This document shows positions 17,382 to 26,435 of a stretch of DNA of 49,558 bases, piece after piece. The translations under genes and the position numbers were made by a program. Position 1 is the first letter of the stretch, and each line of letters opens with the position of its first letter. The stretch is taken from positions 1-49,558 of the forward strand of contig CAMCXW010000014.1 of assembly GCA_945883625.1 (NCBI GenBank), in the 5' to 3' direction. Source of the stretch: Spirosoma fluviale. GTDB taxonomy: Bacteria > Bacteroidota > Bacteroidia > Cytophagales > Spirosomataceae. The notes beneath the pieces are model-generated. The model saw only the letters and a list, made by a program, of their open reading frames with translations, was not told the DNA's origin and made no database searches.

Positions 17382-18567
17382 GGATAAGTTATTAAAAGAG
17401 ATATTTGAGAATGACCCTTTGGATTTACTTAAGGTAAAGCCATCTAACTACCCTGTTCGTAATGAGGATGAACGGTTGGTTGCTTCCTTTCAAGATATTA
17501 ATAATTTTTATGAACAAAAGAACCGTGAACCTGAATTAGGTGGGGATATTCAAGAACACATGTTGTATTCAAGGTTGAAGTCCATAAGGGAAAATCCTGA
17601 AAAGATGGAAGCTTTAAAACCCCATGATTCCTTTGATTTATTGAATTACACGCCTAAAGAGATAAATTCGATTGAAGATGTATTCAATGATGACACGCTG
17701 GGAATACTTGGTGATGACGGTACAGGTCTTTTTGATTTAAAACACGTAACCAAGTTCAAGGAAAGAGAAAGCACAGATTTTGTTGCTAAAAGAAGACCAT
17801 GCAAAGAATTCGCGAAATATGAATCTCAATTTAAGGAAGTACAAAGTGATTTAAAAAATGGAAAAAGAAAGTTGGTTGATTTTAAATTGAGCAATCTTCG
17901 CGAAGGGTCATATTATGTCCATAATGGCATTTTATTCTATGTTGAAAAGATAGAGATTACTAAAAAAGAGCACTATAAAGCTGACGGAACCCGAGTTCGT
18001 GAAGATGGAAGAACAAGGTGTATTTTTGAAAATGGCACGGAGTCTAATATGTTAAAAAGGTCCGTTGAGAAGATATTATATATCAATGGAAAGGTAGTTT
18101 CTGAGAATTCAGATAAGGTAAATTCCGATTTTTTAGAGAAGTTTAATAATATTAATGAAGAGGATGAAGCCGCTGGATTCATCTATATTTTAAGGTCCAA
18201 AAGTGATAAGCCAGAGATAAAAGAGCTTAACAATCTGTTTAAAATAGGATTCTCTAAGACCTCGGTTGAAGAGCGAATTAAGAATGCATCGGTGGAACCT
18301 ACCTATTTGATGGCAGATGTAAAAATTGTAATGGCATATCAATGTTACAACATGAATCCACAAAAACTTGAGAAATTAGTTCATGGATTTTTTGGTAGAG
18401 CTTGTTTGAATATCGATGTATTCGATAAAAATGGGAATAGACATACACCAAGAGAGTGGTTTATTGCGCCATTGCATGTTATTGAACAAGCGATTCACTT
18501 TATAATTGCCGGTACCATAATAAACTATAGGTACGATTTCGAAAAAGAAGAAATAATTGAGAAATAA
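17374..18567 (+). CDS. GIY-YIG/T5orf172-type nuclease-domain protein
   Basis: The N-terminal 250 residues are an unrecognised acidic and basic helical region. Residues about 265-370 carry a GIY-YIG-type fold: GFIYILRS at 267, [14 protein letters not shown] at 288 with the Arg of the second motif, and a conserved Glu in [11 protein letters not shown]. Because the signature reads FIY...FKIG rather than strict GIY...YIG, it fits the T5orf172/MUG113 branch. The start overlaps the helicase stop by 8 bases. It is the first of two candidate nucleases in the operon. DNA cleavage is inferred from the fold, not shown. Confidence 0.82.
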   Translation: MDRDKLLKEIFENDPLDLLKVKPSNYPVRNEDERLVASFQDINNFYEQKNREPELGGDIQEHMLYSRLKSIRENPEKMEALKPHDSFDLLNYTPKEINSIEDVFNDDTLGILGDDGTGLFDLKHVTKFKERESTDFVAKRRPCKEFAKYESQFKEVQSDLKNGKRKLVDFKLSNLREGSYYVHNGILFYVEKIEITKKEHYKADGTRVREDGRTRCIFENGTESNMLKRSVEKILYINGKVVSENSDKVNSDFLEKFNNINEEDEAAGFIYILRSKSDKPEIKELNNLFKIGFSKTSVEERIKNASVEPTYLMADVKIVMAYQCYNMNPQKLEKLVHGFFGRACLNIDVFDKNGNRHTPREWFIAPLHVIEQAIHFIIAGTIINYRYDFEKEEIIEK

Positions 18568-18575
18568 TATTCAAA

Positions 18576-20360
18576 ATGCAAAAATACGCTGTAAATCAAC
18601 AACTTATTGAAACCCTTTTAGCTTGGGTAAACTCAGGAGAAATTGCTATTCCTGAAATTCAGCGACCATTTGTTTGGGATAGCTCCAAGGTAAGAGACCT
18701 GATGGATAGTCTTTATCAAGGTTATCCTATTGGGTACGTAATTGCATGGCGGAACCCAAATGTAAGATTAAAGGATGGTAGTTTAAGCGAAGGAAAAAAG
18801 ATTCTCATTGATGGTCAACAAAGGGTAACTGCTTTAACATCGGCCATACTTGGACAATATGTTATTAATAAAACGTATGAACGCATTAAAATAAAAATTG
18901 CTTTCCACCCAATTGATGAAAAATTTGAGGTTCAAAATCCAGCCATTTTAAAAGATAAAACATGGTTGCCTGATATATCTGAAGCCATTAATGGTGATTT
19001 ATTTGATATTGCTCATAATTACTTTGAGCTAAACCCTGATGTTGATAAAAAGCAAGTTCAAAACGCATTTTCTAATTTAATGAACATTCCCAAGAAGCAA
19101 ATTGGGATAATTGAATTGGCTGCTGACTTAGATATAGAAACCGTTACTGAAATATTCATTAGAATTAATTCCAAAGGTGTGGTGTTAAGTCAGGCAGATT
19201 TTGCAATGAGTAAAATTGCTTCGAATACAGACTATAATGGTAATGAATTAAGAAAGGCTATTGACTATTTCTGTCACTTATCAATTGCACCTGAATTCTT
19301 TAAGCACATTGTAGATAATGACCCTGAATTCTCAAATTCTGAATTCTTTCAAAAAATGAAATGGTTAAAAGATGAGAAGGAAGATTTGTATGACCCCGAT
19401 TACAATGATTTAATACGAGTGGCATTTACAACTCAATTTAATAGAGGTCGTCTTTCCGATTTGGTAAGCCTTTTGTCCGGTAGGAACTTTGAAACAAGAA
19501 CCTATGAGGATGCGATTGCGGAATCTTCATTTGCAACCTTGAAAACTGGTGTAAATAATTTTATAAATGAGACCAATTTTAAAAGGTTTTTAATGATTAT
19601 TAAATCCGCTGGTTTCATTGACCCTAAACTTATCAGGTCTCAGAATGCTATAAACTTTGCTTACATAGTTTATCTTAAATTAAGAGACTTAGGTGTTAAT
19701 TCTGTTAAGATTGAAAGTTTTGTACGAAAGTGGTTCGTTTACTCTATTTTAACTGGCCGTTATTCTGGTTCACCTGAAAGTACATTTGACTACGATATTA
19801 AACAAATATCAAATAAACCCTTTGAAGAATACTTGAGAGAAAAGGAGGATGGAGAGTTATCGGATGCATTTTGGAACGCTTCTTTACCTCAAAGTTTAGA
19901 TACTTCGGTAGCAAGTAGTCCATATTTTCATGTATTTCTTGCTTCACAGGTTAAAGCAAATGACAGGGGCTTTCTTTCAAGGGATGTACTTGTTGGTTCT
20001 TTGATTGAGCATAGAGGAGATATTCATCACCTATTCCCTAAAGACTATCTTAAAAAACATGGTTTTGATAGGGCAAAGTATAATCAAATTGCCAATTATG
20101 TGTACATGCAATCTGAGATTAATATTAAAGTAGGAAACAAACCACCTAAAGAATATTTTGAATCAATCAACAATCAGATATTTGAAGGTAATCAGGAATT
20201 AAGTGGTTTATCTTCAAGCGAGCAAATGTTAGAAAATCTTAGAATGAATTGTGTGCCAGAGGAAATTCAGAATATGGGTATAGATGACTATCAAGACTTT
20301 TTAGTTTTAAGAAGAAAATTGATGGCTTCTAAAATAAAAGATTACTACCATTCATTGTAA
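18576..20360 (+). CDS. DUF262 protein with C-terminal HNH (GmrSD-like)
   Basis: The N-terminal DUF262 domain is clear: [10 protein letters not shown] near residue 26 and [11 protein letters not shown] near 76, the ParB-like NTP-binding/hydrolysis signatures also found in GmrS. The C-terminal region has an HNH-like DUF1524-type motif, [14 protein letters not shown] near 477 followed by NQIANY and a final Asn (EINIKV). The whole resembles a fused GmrSD-type enzyme that cleaves DNA in a nucleotide-dependent manner. It starts 8 bases after the GIY-YIG gene. Within this operon it may provide the cutting activity that the methyltransferase controls (inference). The 594-residue length is typical for DUF262/DUF1524 fusions. 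Confidence 0.86.
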   Translation: MQKYAVNQQLIETLLAWVNSGEIAIPEIQRPFVWDSSKVRDLMDSLYQGYPIGYVIAWRNPNVRLKDGSLSEGKKILIDGQQRVTALTSAILGQYVINKTYERIKIKIAFHPIDEKFEVQNPAILKDKTWLPDISEAINGDLFDIAHNYFELNPDVDKKQVQNAFSNLMNIPKKQIGIIELAADLDIETVTEIFIRINSKGVVLSQADFAMSKIASNTDYNGNELRKAIDYFCHLSIAPEFFKHIVDNDPEFSNSEFFQKMKWLKDEKEDLYDPDYNDLIRVAFTTQFNRGRLSDLVSLLSGRNFETRTYEDAIAESSFATLKTGVNNFINETNFKRFLMIIKSAGFIDPKLIRSQNAINFAYIVYLKLRDLGVNSVKIESFVRKWFVYSILTGRYSGSPESTFDYDIKQISNKPFEEYLREKEDGELSDAFWNASLPQSLDTSVASSPYFHVFLASQVKANDRGFLSRDVLVGSLIEHRGDIHHLFPKDYLKKHGFDRAKYNQIANYVYMQSEINIKVGNKPPKEYFESINNQIFEGNQELSGLSSSEQMLENLRMNCVPEEIQNMGIDDYQDFLVLRRKLMASKIKDYYHSL

Positions 20361-20362
20361 GA

Positions 20363-21112
20363 TTGAAGCTCCATAATTATATATCAGCTTTATTTTTTCT
20401 CCTTTTGGTATCATGTGCCAAAGAAGAACCTATCACACCTGATGGCGGCGATTACACTCCAACCACATCTAAAGGGTACTTAATTAGACATACATATTTT
20501 ACATTGTCTTACTCGAACTCTGACCGTCAATCAGAGTTTGCGTATTACTATTTATCGCCCCAAAGTATAAACGGTGGTCAATCACGGACAGATGATTTTC
20601 GTATTGACCCGAAGGTTAAATCAAATTCTGTTAGTAGTACTGCGTATCAAGGAAGCGGGTATGACCGCGGTCATTTGTGTCCTGCCGCAGATATGGCTCT
20701 GAATCTGACATCTATGTCTGAGACTTTTTACATGTCGAATATGTCACCAATGGTTCCAGCATTTAACAGAGGTATTTGGTCTTCTATTGAATCATGGGTC
20801 AGAGAATCAGCACTTTCCAATGGTGGACTTTATGTGGTCACAGGACCTATTCTAAATGGAAACTGTGGTGTTCTTAGTGGAGGGATAATCGTACCATGTT
20901 CCTTTTACAAAATTGCTTTCAAAGGTGGGTCAAATCCAAAGATAATTGGATTCATTCTATCTAATTCAGGGTCATCTTCACCTGTAAGGAGTTTTGCGGT
21001 ATCTGTTGATGAGATAGAGAAAAGGACAGGAATTAATTTCTTCCCACAATTGGAAGATGGGGTGGAGAATCAGATTGAAGGTGTTGTGAATTATGGTGGG
21101 TGGAACTTATAA
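20363..21112 (+). CDS. Lipoprotein DNA/RNA non-specific endonuclease (NUC1 family)
   Basis: A lipoprotein signal (FFLLLVSC, lipobox Cys at 18) precedes a beta-beta-alpha-metal nuclease domain. The DRGH motif near residue 101 (GYDRGHLCPAADM) supplies the catalytic His, and the downstream NMSPMVPAFNRGIW contains the metal-binding Asn. The product should be tethered to the outer or inner membrane facing the periplasm, unlike the cytoplasmic proteins encoded upstream. The start is a TTG two bases after the DUF262 gene ends, with no ATG nearby that would keep the signal peptide. Such nucleases degrade incoming or environmental DNA. Whether it belongs functionally to the operon is uncertain. Confidence 0.87.
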   Translation: MKLHNYISALFFLLLVSCAKEEPITPDGGDYTPTTSKGYLIRHTYFTLSYSNSDRQSEFAYYYLSPQSINGGQSRTDDFRIDPKVKSNSVSSTAYQGSGYDRGHLCPAADMALNLTSMSETFYMSNMSPMVPAFNRGIWSSIESWVRESALSNGGLYVVTGPILNGNCGVLSGGIIVPCSFYKIAFKGGSNPKIIGFILSNSGSSSPVRSFAVSVDEIEKRTGINFFPQLEDGVENQIEGVVNYGGWNL

Positions 21113-21125
21113 GTATTCTTTTTAA

Positions 21126-21413
21126 TCAAGTTTTATCCACTGAATTTGAATATTCAAAAATATCTTCAGCCAACACATCAACCATTAGCATTAAGAATAG
21201 TTCCAACGGCATTCCTTTTCCAAGGATTACCCTGTTGCCAATTGGATTAGCATAGCTCTTGATTAAACCGTAAACTGTTTCTCCTTCAACTTCTAATTCG
21301 ATTGATGCCAAAATGTCAATGATGTGTGGCGATTTGAAAATTAACCTTTGTGGGCTTGATTTAATGAGTTGCCATTTGGGGTGTATATGAAAATCGATTG
21401 TTGTTAAATCCAT
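21126..21413 (-). CDS. Small protein of unknown function (95 aa)
   Basis: I do not recognise this protein. It is a compact alternation of predicted beta strands and a C-terminal helix (LELFLMLMVDVLAED), without signal peptide, cysteine pairs or catalytic motif. It converges with the nuclease lipoprotein gene, 13 bases away, and no terminator hairpin is evident between them. It belongs to the mobile-element module rather than the defence operon, judging by strand. Its composition is coding-like, with balanced charged residues, but confirmation by homologues is missing. Confidence 0.45.
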   Translation of the reverse strand: MDLTTIDFHIHPKWQLIKSSPQRLIFKSPHIIDILASIELEVEGETVYGLIKSYANPIGNRVILGKGMPLELFLMLMVDVLAEDIFEYSNSVDKT

Positions 21414-21804
21414 GCTGGCTAAGGTCCAGAGATTTTTTGGATTTCCAGATTTTTTCTCCGGAATTTTAAAACGCGATTTGACTTTAATAGATTCTTTAAG
21501 GGTTTTTATTAGGAATAAATCTTCAAGTCATGGTGAAAAATTGGTCTCGATTTAAAATTGGGAATTGACCGGGGGCTAAAAACTAAGGTATTGTGTGTAT
21601 AAGCAGGGATACGGCGAGGGGTACCTGCGCCCACCACCTCCCGTGGGGACCTAGTATGGCTGCCAGATGTATGATTATACGATTATTCGACCGGGGCTTA
21701 TTGAGGACCTTTAGAACAGGCTTATGATGGTTTCAGGCTGAAATGTCTAATATTTACTAATAGAAAACCCGGTCAACCTTAGGTGAACCTTCAATTAGAA
21801 TTAC
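21414..21804. other. Gene-free, locally GC-rich structured stretch with repeated motif
   Basis: These 391 bases have no plausible gene. The centre (about 21600-21700) is much more GC-rich than the rest of the island and can fold, for example CCCAC/GTGGG at about 21629-21646. The motif GACCGGGG appears at 21567 and 21689, and its complement CCCGGTC at 21768. An imperfect dyad GGTCAACCTTAGGTGAACC spans 21771-21789, just after the serine recombinase stop. Candidates are a recombinase site, a transfer origin or a non-coding RNA; nothing decides between them. Confidence 0.45.
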
Positions 21805-22485
21805 TTATTTGGTAATGATACCCTGCTTAACAAGAGTTTTCTTTACTTTCATAATAGTTGTTAAAGATGTACTATTGGTAAGTCCTGAAATTTGTCTGAT
21901 GCTAAGATTGCGTTTGAGCAATTTTACAACATCTTTATGACGTGATATGAATTCTTCATCTGAGAGTACACTACCTTGTTTTCTGCCTACGCGACCTCCA
22001 GAGGCTATATAATTTCGGTAGCCTGATTGGAACCTGTTTTTAGTGGTTTCAGCCTCCATGGTCGCCACGCTTGCGAGAATCTGAACCATGAACATTCCGA
22101 GCTGATTGCGGCTTTTGTCGGGATTTAATGTCTCTATATTATAGTTTTGGATATACAGAGAGACGTCTCTTGCTAAAAGATGTTCAATAAATGTTAATCC
22201 AGATACCACATTCCTTGATATTCTTGATAGTTCACTTGTTAGAATTTTGTCGATATGGATTTTCCCGTCAATACCGTTGTCGATGTCATACATGAGCTGA
22301 GTCAAAACCGGTCTGTCTTCATTTTTACGAAACCCACTAATTTTTTCCTCATAAGTCCCTACCAAGTTATATCCCATACGCTGAGCATATTCTTTTAACT
22401 CATTAGTCTGTCTGTCATTTGATTGCCGGTCACCAGTTGAGGATACACGAGAAAAAATAACCGCGTTTACTTGTTTACGTTCCAT
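21805..22485 (-). CDS. Serine recombinase (resolvase/invertase family)
   Basis: The N-terminal catalytic domain has the nucleophile region AVIFSRVSSTGDRQSNDRQ (Ser near residue 15-16), followed by the conserved DRPVLTQLM segment and the arginine-containing SELSRISRN near 95 that completes the active site. The ETTKNRFQSGYR region is the long E-helix leading to a C-terminal helix-turn-helix (IRQISGLTNSTSLTTIMKVKK). At 226 residues it is a small resolvase-type enzyme rather than a large integrase. It may resolve element dimers or invert a segment; the repeat-rich non-coding stretch next to its stop is the natural place for its target site. The island also encodes a tyrosine integrase. Confidence 0.87.
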   Translation of the reverse strand: MERKQVNAVIFSRVSSTGDRQSNDRQTNELKEYAQRMGYNLVGTYEEKISGFRKNEDRPVLTQLMYDIDNGIDGKIHIDKILTSELSRISRNVVSGLTFIEHLLARDVSLYIQNYNIETLNPDKSRNQLGMFMVQILASVATMEAETTKNRFQSGYRNYIASGGRVGRKQGSVLSDEEFISRHKDVVKLLKRNLSIRQISGLTNSTSLTTIMKVKKTLVKQGIITK

Positions 22486-22626
22486 TTTAATTCTTTGAAT
22501 TGATTTGGCTCAAATGTCCAGAGAAAAAACGACGTTCCAGAGTAATCTTTAAAGAATTTATTGGAACACTTATTTTATTGGAACGAATTAAGTTTAAAGA
22601 GGTCAACTAAAAGTAAAGTCTATATT

Positions 22627-22845
22627 CTATTCTTTAAGAAAGCGGTCACGATAAAATTCGTTCAAAGAATGATTACTTTTTATTCTGTATTTGAATTCTA
22701 ACTTATGGTGCCTCCGGAAGTCTTTAGCCGCGGGATGTTCGCTGGACATCAACTCGAGGAATTGGTCTCGCGATAATTCTGAAAGACCCTTTATTACACC
22801 AGGGGGAAGTGTGAATTCTTCAGATGGGATGTCTTTTTCTGTCAT
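22627..22845 (-). CDS. Small acidic-basic protein of unknown function (72 aa)
   Basis: An acidic N-terminal half (MTEKDIPSEEFTLPPG) is followed by a helical, basic C-terminal half (KDFRRHHKLEFKYRIKSNH). No family is recognised. It lies 141 bases upstream of the serine recombinase in the same direction, so it may be a partner or regulator of the mobile module. No partner toxin or antitoxin gene is adjacent, so a toxin-antitoxin label is not justified. Confidence 0.45.
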   Translation of the reverse strand: MTEKDIPSEEFTLPPGVIKGLSELSRDQFLELMSSEHPAAKDFRRHHKLEFKYRIKSNHSLNEFYRDRFLKE

Positions 22846-23211
22846 TTATTAGACTTGGTATTAATTTTGTTCAATTGAAAATACGTTAATATACCGGTTC
22901 TCCTCTATTAATTGTATATAACTATCGGCCAATCTTTTCATTTGGCTTGGTGTGATAATCATTTGCTTCCTTTTTTTTGAGGGAGGTGGTATAAGTTTTG
23001 TTAGTTTCATGGGATTTCTTTCATAATAAATATCCCGATTTTATCGTAAAATGGGATAATGGGGTCTTACTTTAAACAAGGGTCAATCCCTGTAATCATC
23101 CACATTGTATCAAATACATATAAAAATATGGGTTATCGGTATTTGAGCGGATAAAAACAGGGAATTGACCTTATTATAAGAGATTAATGCCGGTACGACA
23201 AAAAGGGTACC
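22846..23211. repeat. Intergenic region with a 15-base inverted repeat
   Basis: AAGGGTCAATCCCTG (23078-23092) and CAGGGAATTGACCTT (23158-23172) are imperfect inverted copies 65 bases apart. The core GGGAATTGACC recurs at 21560-21570, beyond the serine recombinase. A minus-strand frame of 33 codons (ATG at 22962, stop at 22861) begins MIITPSQMKRLADSYIQL and might be a tiny gene, but nothing else supports it. The repeat could be a recombinase or regulator site, or an RNA stem. Confidence 0.5.
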
Positions 23212-24531
23212 TTAAGCACACATATTTTGAGGGATTTGGGGTATTAAATCATCTAATATTGCCTTTATTTCAACCTCCATATCAATCAATGGTTTGTCCC
23301 TGTAATTCCTTATGGTTTTAATATCTTTGCCAGTGATTTCCTTGATTGCCATATTGGTAACTTTCTTTCCTTCTACCCCTAATCTTTCAATAGCTTCAAA
23401 CACAGAATTCTGGTTTTTGTATCTTGTATGAAGACCAACTAATCTCTTTGCTATGGTCTTCTTATCAATAAAATCAAGAAACTGACAATTTTTGTTCCAA
23501 TGGATACTCCGGGTCCTATAATTGACTGAAACCATTTTTGTTTTATGGATTTCATCAACCACATCATTGAAGTGTCTATGTAATTGTGACTTCTCCATTC
23601 TTGGATTAGCAAAGACATTGTTAATGAACCATATGTATGAATAGATTATATCAATTTGTAAATCAGGGTTAAGGTGAAACAATTGATGTATCATAATTAG
23701 GTATGTAGACCTTTTTTTTCCATCAACTATATTTCTTGGAATATACATGGATACATAATCAACTACTTCCTTAACATCCACAATCTCATTATCTACATCT
23801 ACCGGCGTACTGGTAACTATAGTATTAAGGATTTCATTTATACTATAAATTCTGTACTTCTTCCTTGTAATTGTATTAGTATTGGAAATGTGGGAATTGA
23901 TATAATTAGTAATTTTTACCCCAAGACTATTAGTATGATTTCCCACTTTTTCATCCATGGTAAAATCTACGGCTAATGTAACATCCGGATTATAGTAGAC
24001 ATCCCGGTCATAAGATATAAACATAGTCCTTCCAATACCTGTAGCTTTGGTATCAATATTTTCATATTTAAACTCATTGATACGAATCGATGACCAAATC
24101 ATTTCAAAGTTGTCCTTGGTTAGTTCATTTTCAATCTGAATGATAATTGTAATACCTCTACCTGATGGTGATGTACAAACAAAGGAAACAAAGTCTCCAT
24201 ATTGATTTATAATCCTTTCTTTTTCACTTTGTACGTTTTCAACATTATCAATGTCGAAATACATTAGTTGAGTAAATGACCGGAAGTTAATGTCGAAATA
24301 ATCACCGGATAACCTTCTCCCATTAGTCTCGACATGAGGTGTAATAAATGGAAGTGTCTTTTTAAGTTTATCATACTGCTCTTTGTCAGTAATCGATAGG
24401 TTTCTGAGATTCTCGTAAAAACCTATGTTTGGATTGTTCTTAACCAAAAGAACAAATTCTGCGAGGGTGATGTACTTAATCGGTTGTTTTTGTAAGTTGA
24501 TACCGCCCTCATTGTAATATGATATTTTCAT
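23212..24531 (-). CDS. VirE-N / BT4734-type mobile-element protein
   Basis: The N-terminal 200 residues match, from memory, the VirE N-terminal/BT4734-BF3469 family found in Bacteroidota mobile elements: FTQLMYFDIDN near residue 87, FVCTSPSGRGITIII near 117 and GIGRTMFISYD near 165. The fold is related to archaeo-eukaryotic primase-type domains in some descriptions, so a role in element replication is possible. The C-terminal half is helical with a basic tail (KKVTNMAIKEITGKDIKTIRNYRD) that looks like a helix-turn-helix. It stands alone on the minus strand, opposite the plus-strand gene at 24802. No primase C-terminal or helicase partner is present in the island. Confidence 0.75.
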   Translation of the reverse strand: MKISYYNEGGINLQKQPIKYITLAEFVLLVKNNPNIGFYENLRNLSITDKEQYDKLKKTLPFITPHVETNGRRLSGDYFDINFRSFTQLMYFDIDNVENVQSEKERIINQYGDFVSFVCTSPSGRGITIIIQIENELTKDNFEMIWSSIRINEFKYENIDTKATGIGRTMFISYDRDVYYNPDVTLAVDFTMDEKVGNHTNSLGVKITNYINSHISNTNTITRKKYRIYSINEILNTIVTSTPVDVDNEIVDVKEVVDYVSMYIPRNIVDGKKRSTYLIMIHQLFHLNPDLQIDIIYSYIWFINNVFANPRMEKSQLHRHFNDVVDEIHKTKMVSVNYRTRSIHWNKNCQFLDFIDKKTIAKRLVGLHTRYKNQNSVFEAIERLGVEGKKVTNMAIKEITGKDIKTIRNYRDKPLIDMEVEIKAILDDLIPQIPQNMCA

Positions 24532-24540
24532 ATAAAATGA

Positions 24541-24581
24541 AACCTCCGATTTCAGTGGGGCGACACTTACTTTCAGAGGTT
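24541..24581. promoter_or_regulatory. Inverted repeat directly upstream of the VirE-N gene
   Basis: AACCTC (24541-24546) and GAGGTT (24576-24581) pair, extended by GA/TC after one mismatch and by GTG/CAC near the centre. It starts 10 bases from the ATG at 24531, so it could be an operator or an RNA stem blocking translation. A second palindromic pair, TTATAAAA/TTTTATAA, lies around 24632-24660 in the same divergent intergenic region. Confidence 0.45.
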
Positions 24582-24750
24582 AATCAAAAATCTTTATGTG
24601 TCCGTTTAAGACTTCGCCCGGTCTCGACACTTTATAAAATATAAATATTCGGTTTTATAAAATCAACCCCTGGATTTAAATTATTTTTTAAAATAGGGTT
24701 TGCAGCCCATGGGACCATTTGAAAAAATAAATAAATCTGTATATCAATTA

Positions 24751-24781
24751 TTTGGATTTACTAATTTTATTATTACCTTTG
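24751..24781 (+). promoter_or_regulatory. Bacteroidota-type promoter for the 219-aa gene
   Basis: TTTG at 24751-24754 and TACCTTTG at 24774-24781 are separated by 19 bases, a full match to TTTG-N19-TAnnTTTG. The expected start of transcription is about 24788, giving a leader of about 14 bases before ATG 24802. Confidence 0.7.
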
Positions 24782-24801
24782 CATCGTTGAACAAGTAAAT
24801 A

Positions 24802-25461
24802 ATGAAAAAGAACCAACTTAAAGGGATTTTCACGGAGCTAAATGAAACGTCAACTCGAAAGAGTGCGTTTACTACTTTCGTAGAAACAGAGGATATATCC
24901 ATTGATGTAACCCAAGAGAAATCTGAAATAGGACTTATCAGAAAGAGAGTATATGAAGAACTTCAAAAATTGAAGGAAGAATATATTGACCTAATTAAAG
25001 ACCCAAAGGTTCAAGAGCTGTTTGCCAGACTCGAGAAAATGGAGACTGCTATTGTTCAACATCGTAGTATTTTGGTGACCGATGTTAAGTTAACATTGCT
25101 GAATCAGAAGAGAGGTGGAAGTGAAACAAGTTACGTTGTAGCTCGCGCACCTTTCTATAATCCAAACAATGTTAAGGCTGAAATCCGCGCATATATGGGT
25201 AAAGCAGAAGATTTTGGTAATGACTTAGTGAAATTGGCTAATGACCCAGAATTTATGAAGAGGGCTGAATTGGAGTTGGTTTCTTCGATGGAGGAGTTTA
25301 TGATTATTTATGATACTTTACCTAAAACAAAGAAATTAAAGAAAGGGCAAATACCTATGACGAAAGAGGAAGAAGAAGAGGCTGAAGAATTCCTCAAGCA
25401 ATTTGTATCAACCCCTGGAGATAAAAAGAGGATAGTTAAAATCAATCAAAACACACATTAG
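24802..25461 (+). CDS. Coiled-coil protein of unknown function (219 aa)
   Basis: I do not recognise this protein. It is soluble, helical and charged, with a likely coiled coil around residues 45-80 (RKRVYEELQKLKEEYIDLIK) and a very acidic run near 190 (MTKEEEEEAEEFLKQF). There is no signal peptide, cysteine motif or enzyme signature. It has its own strong promoter and an intrinsic terminator at 25508-25529, so it is a single-gene unit that should be well expressed. Its place between the VirE-N gene and the integrase suggests an element maintenance or regulatory role, which is only inference. Confidence 0.65.
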   Translation: MKKNQLKGIFTELNETSTRKSAFTTFVETEDISIDVTQEKSEIGLIRKRVYEELQKLKEEYIDLIKDPKVQELFARLEKMETAIVQHRSILVTDVKLTLLNQKRGGSETSYVVARAPFYNPNNVKAEIRAYMGKAEDFGNDLVKLANDPEFMKRAELELVSSMEEFMIIYDTLPKTKKLKKGQIPMTKEEEEEAEEFLKQFVSTPGDKKRIVKINQNTH

Positions 25462-25507
25462 TAATTAAAAATACATAGAAAAGCATACCATTTTTTTTAG
25501 AATGGGG

Positions 25508-25529
25508 AAAAGGACAAGGTCCTTTTTTT
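25508..25529 (+). terminator. Intrinsic terminator after the 219-aa gene
   Basis: AAAAGGAC and GTCCTTTT form an 8-bp stem with an AAG loop, followed by a further run of T. It lies about 46 bases after the stop at 25461. Confidence 0.75.
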
Positions 25530-25605
25530 AATCACCAGTATGTATATCAGTAAATCGTATTTACAATTTTAAGTCAAAGTGTTATATATCAAAAAACAAG
25601 TGAAA

Positions 25606-26352
25606 ATGGATACAATAGTAAGATTTGCAAAGGAAATTTTATGTGAGGAATTGAAAAACTCGATAGTAATCGTTGAGGATAGAGCTTATGTCAAACACAT
25701 TTTTGTGAACACATTTTACAACTCAAATCCTAAGGTAATGTCGAGCGAAAATGGGCGTCTAAATCAATTATTTAGATACAAAGTTAAAGAGTATCAAGAC
25801 TGCATGAATCAAGGTGAATACGCAGATATTCTAATGTTAATCGAGCGTCCTTGGAGACTAAATTGGGTTTATGAGTTTCGGGAACTCATTAAAAATAATC
25901 TTGGAATTGAAGGTTACTATGAAATTGTGGCTGAAGCATATAATGATACTGAAAATGCTTGGCAATATAAGAATGAAGTAATTGAATTATTCTATTTCGG
26001 CAACCAACCTCATCTAATGATGGGTAATGATGAGAAAGCTGATTTTCTTGAACTGCCTGATGAATTGAAAGTGTATCGGGGCGTATGTCTAAATGAAATG
26101 GATTCAGAATGCGACTTTCTTGGGAGCTCTTGGAGCTTAGATTTCGATAAAGCTAAATGGTTTGCAACTAGAAGTGGGTTTGAAAAAAGCGCTTATCCTC
26201 TAGTTTTTAGTATGACCATAAACAAAGGAGATGTGTTGTCATATTTTACTCGAAGAGACGAAAGTGAGATTTTGATTGACTACACAAAAATTGACTTAGA
26301 AAAGGTCGAATTCATATATCCCAAAAAAAAGAAACCAGTCTTACGAAAGTAG
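25606..26352 (+). CDS. Candidate ADP-ribosyltransferase (R-S-E type)
   Basis: The last 100 residues show, in the right order and spacing, the three elements of R-S-E ADP-ribosyltransferases: LKVYRGV (Arg, near residue 158), SSWSLDFDKAKWFATR (Ser, near 174) and RRDESEILID (ExE/Glu, near 218). The N-terminal 150 residues are helical and unrecognised. The ATG at 25606 is preferred to a GTG at 25579, because the latter leaves little leader after the AT-rich upstream region. The final residues are basic (PKKKKPVLRK). No signal peptide is seen, so it would act in the cytoplasm, on a host or phage target. Enzyme activity is inferred from the motif pattern only. No antitoxin is adjacent. Confidence 0.62.
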   Translation: MDTIVRFAKEILCEELKNSIVIVEDRAYVKHIFVNTFYNSNPKVMSSENGRLNQLFRYKVKEYQDCMNQGEYADILMLIERPWRLNWVYEFRELIKNNLGIEGYYEIVAEAYNDTENAWQYKNEVIELFYFGNQPHLMMGNDEKADFLELPDELKVYRGVCLNEMDSECDFLGSSWSLDFDKAKWFATRSGFEKSAYPLVFSMTINKGDVLSYFTRRDESEILIDYTKIDLEKVEFIYPKKKKPVLRK

Positions 26353-26435
26353 AAGATGTTAAGCTATTTCAGACTGTAAAAGTAAGCTAAACAATTTGGC
26401 CTGGTGTATTACAGGGCCTTTAAATCAAAAATAAC

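Noticed and set aside
12761-20360. BREX, DISARM or type I restriction system
   Set aside because: No BrxC/PglZ, DrmA/DrmB/PLD or HsdS-type genes are present; the gene set does not fit these definitions.
21600-21700. Group II intron or rRNA fragment
   Set aside because: The stretch is GC-rich and foldable, but I could not recognise domain V, a reverse transcriptase or conserved rRNA segments.
22627-23012. Toxin-antitoxin pair
   Set aside because: The 72-residue protein has no recognised toxin or antitoxin motif, and the upstream 33-codon frame has little support.
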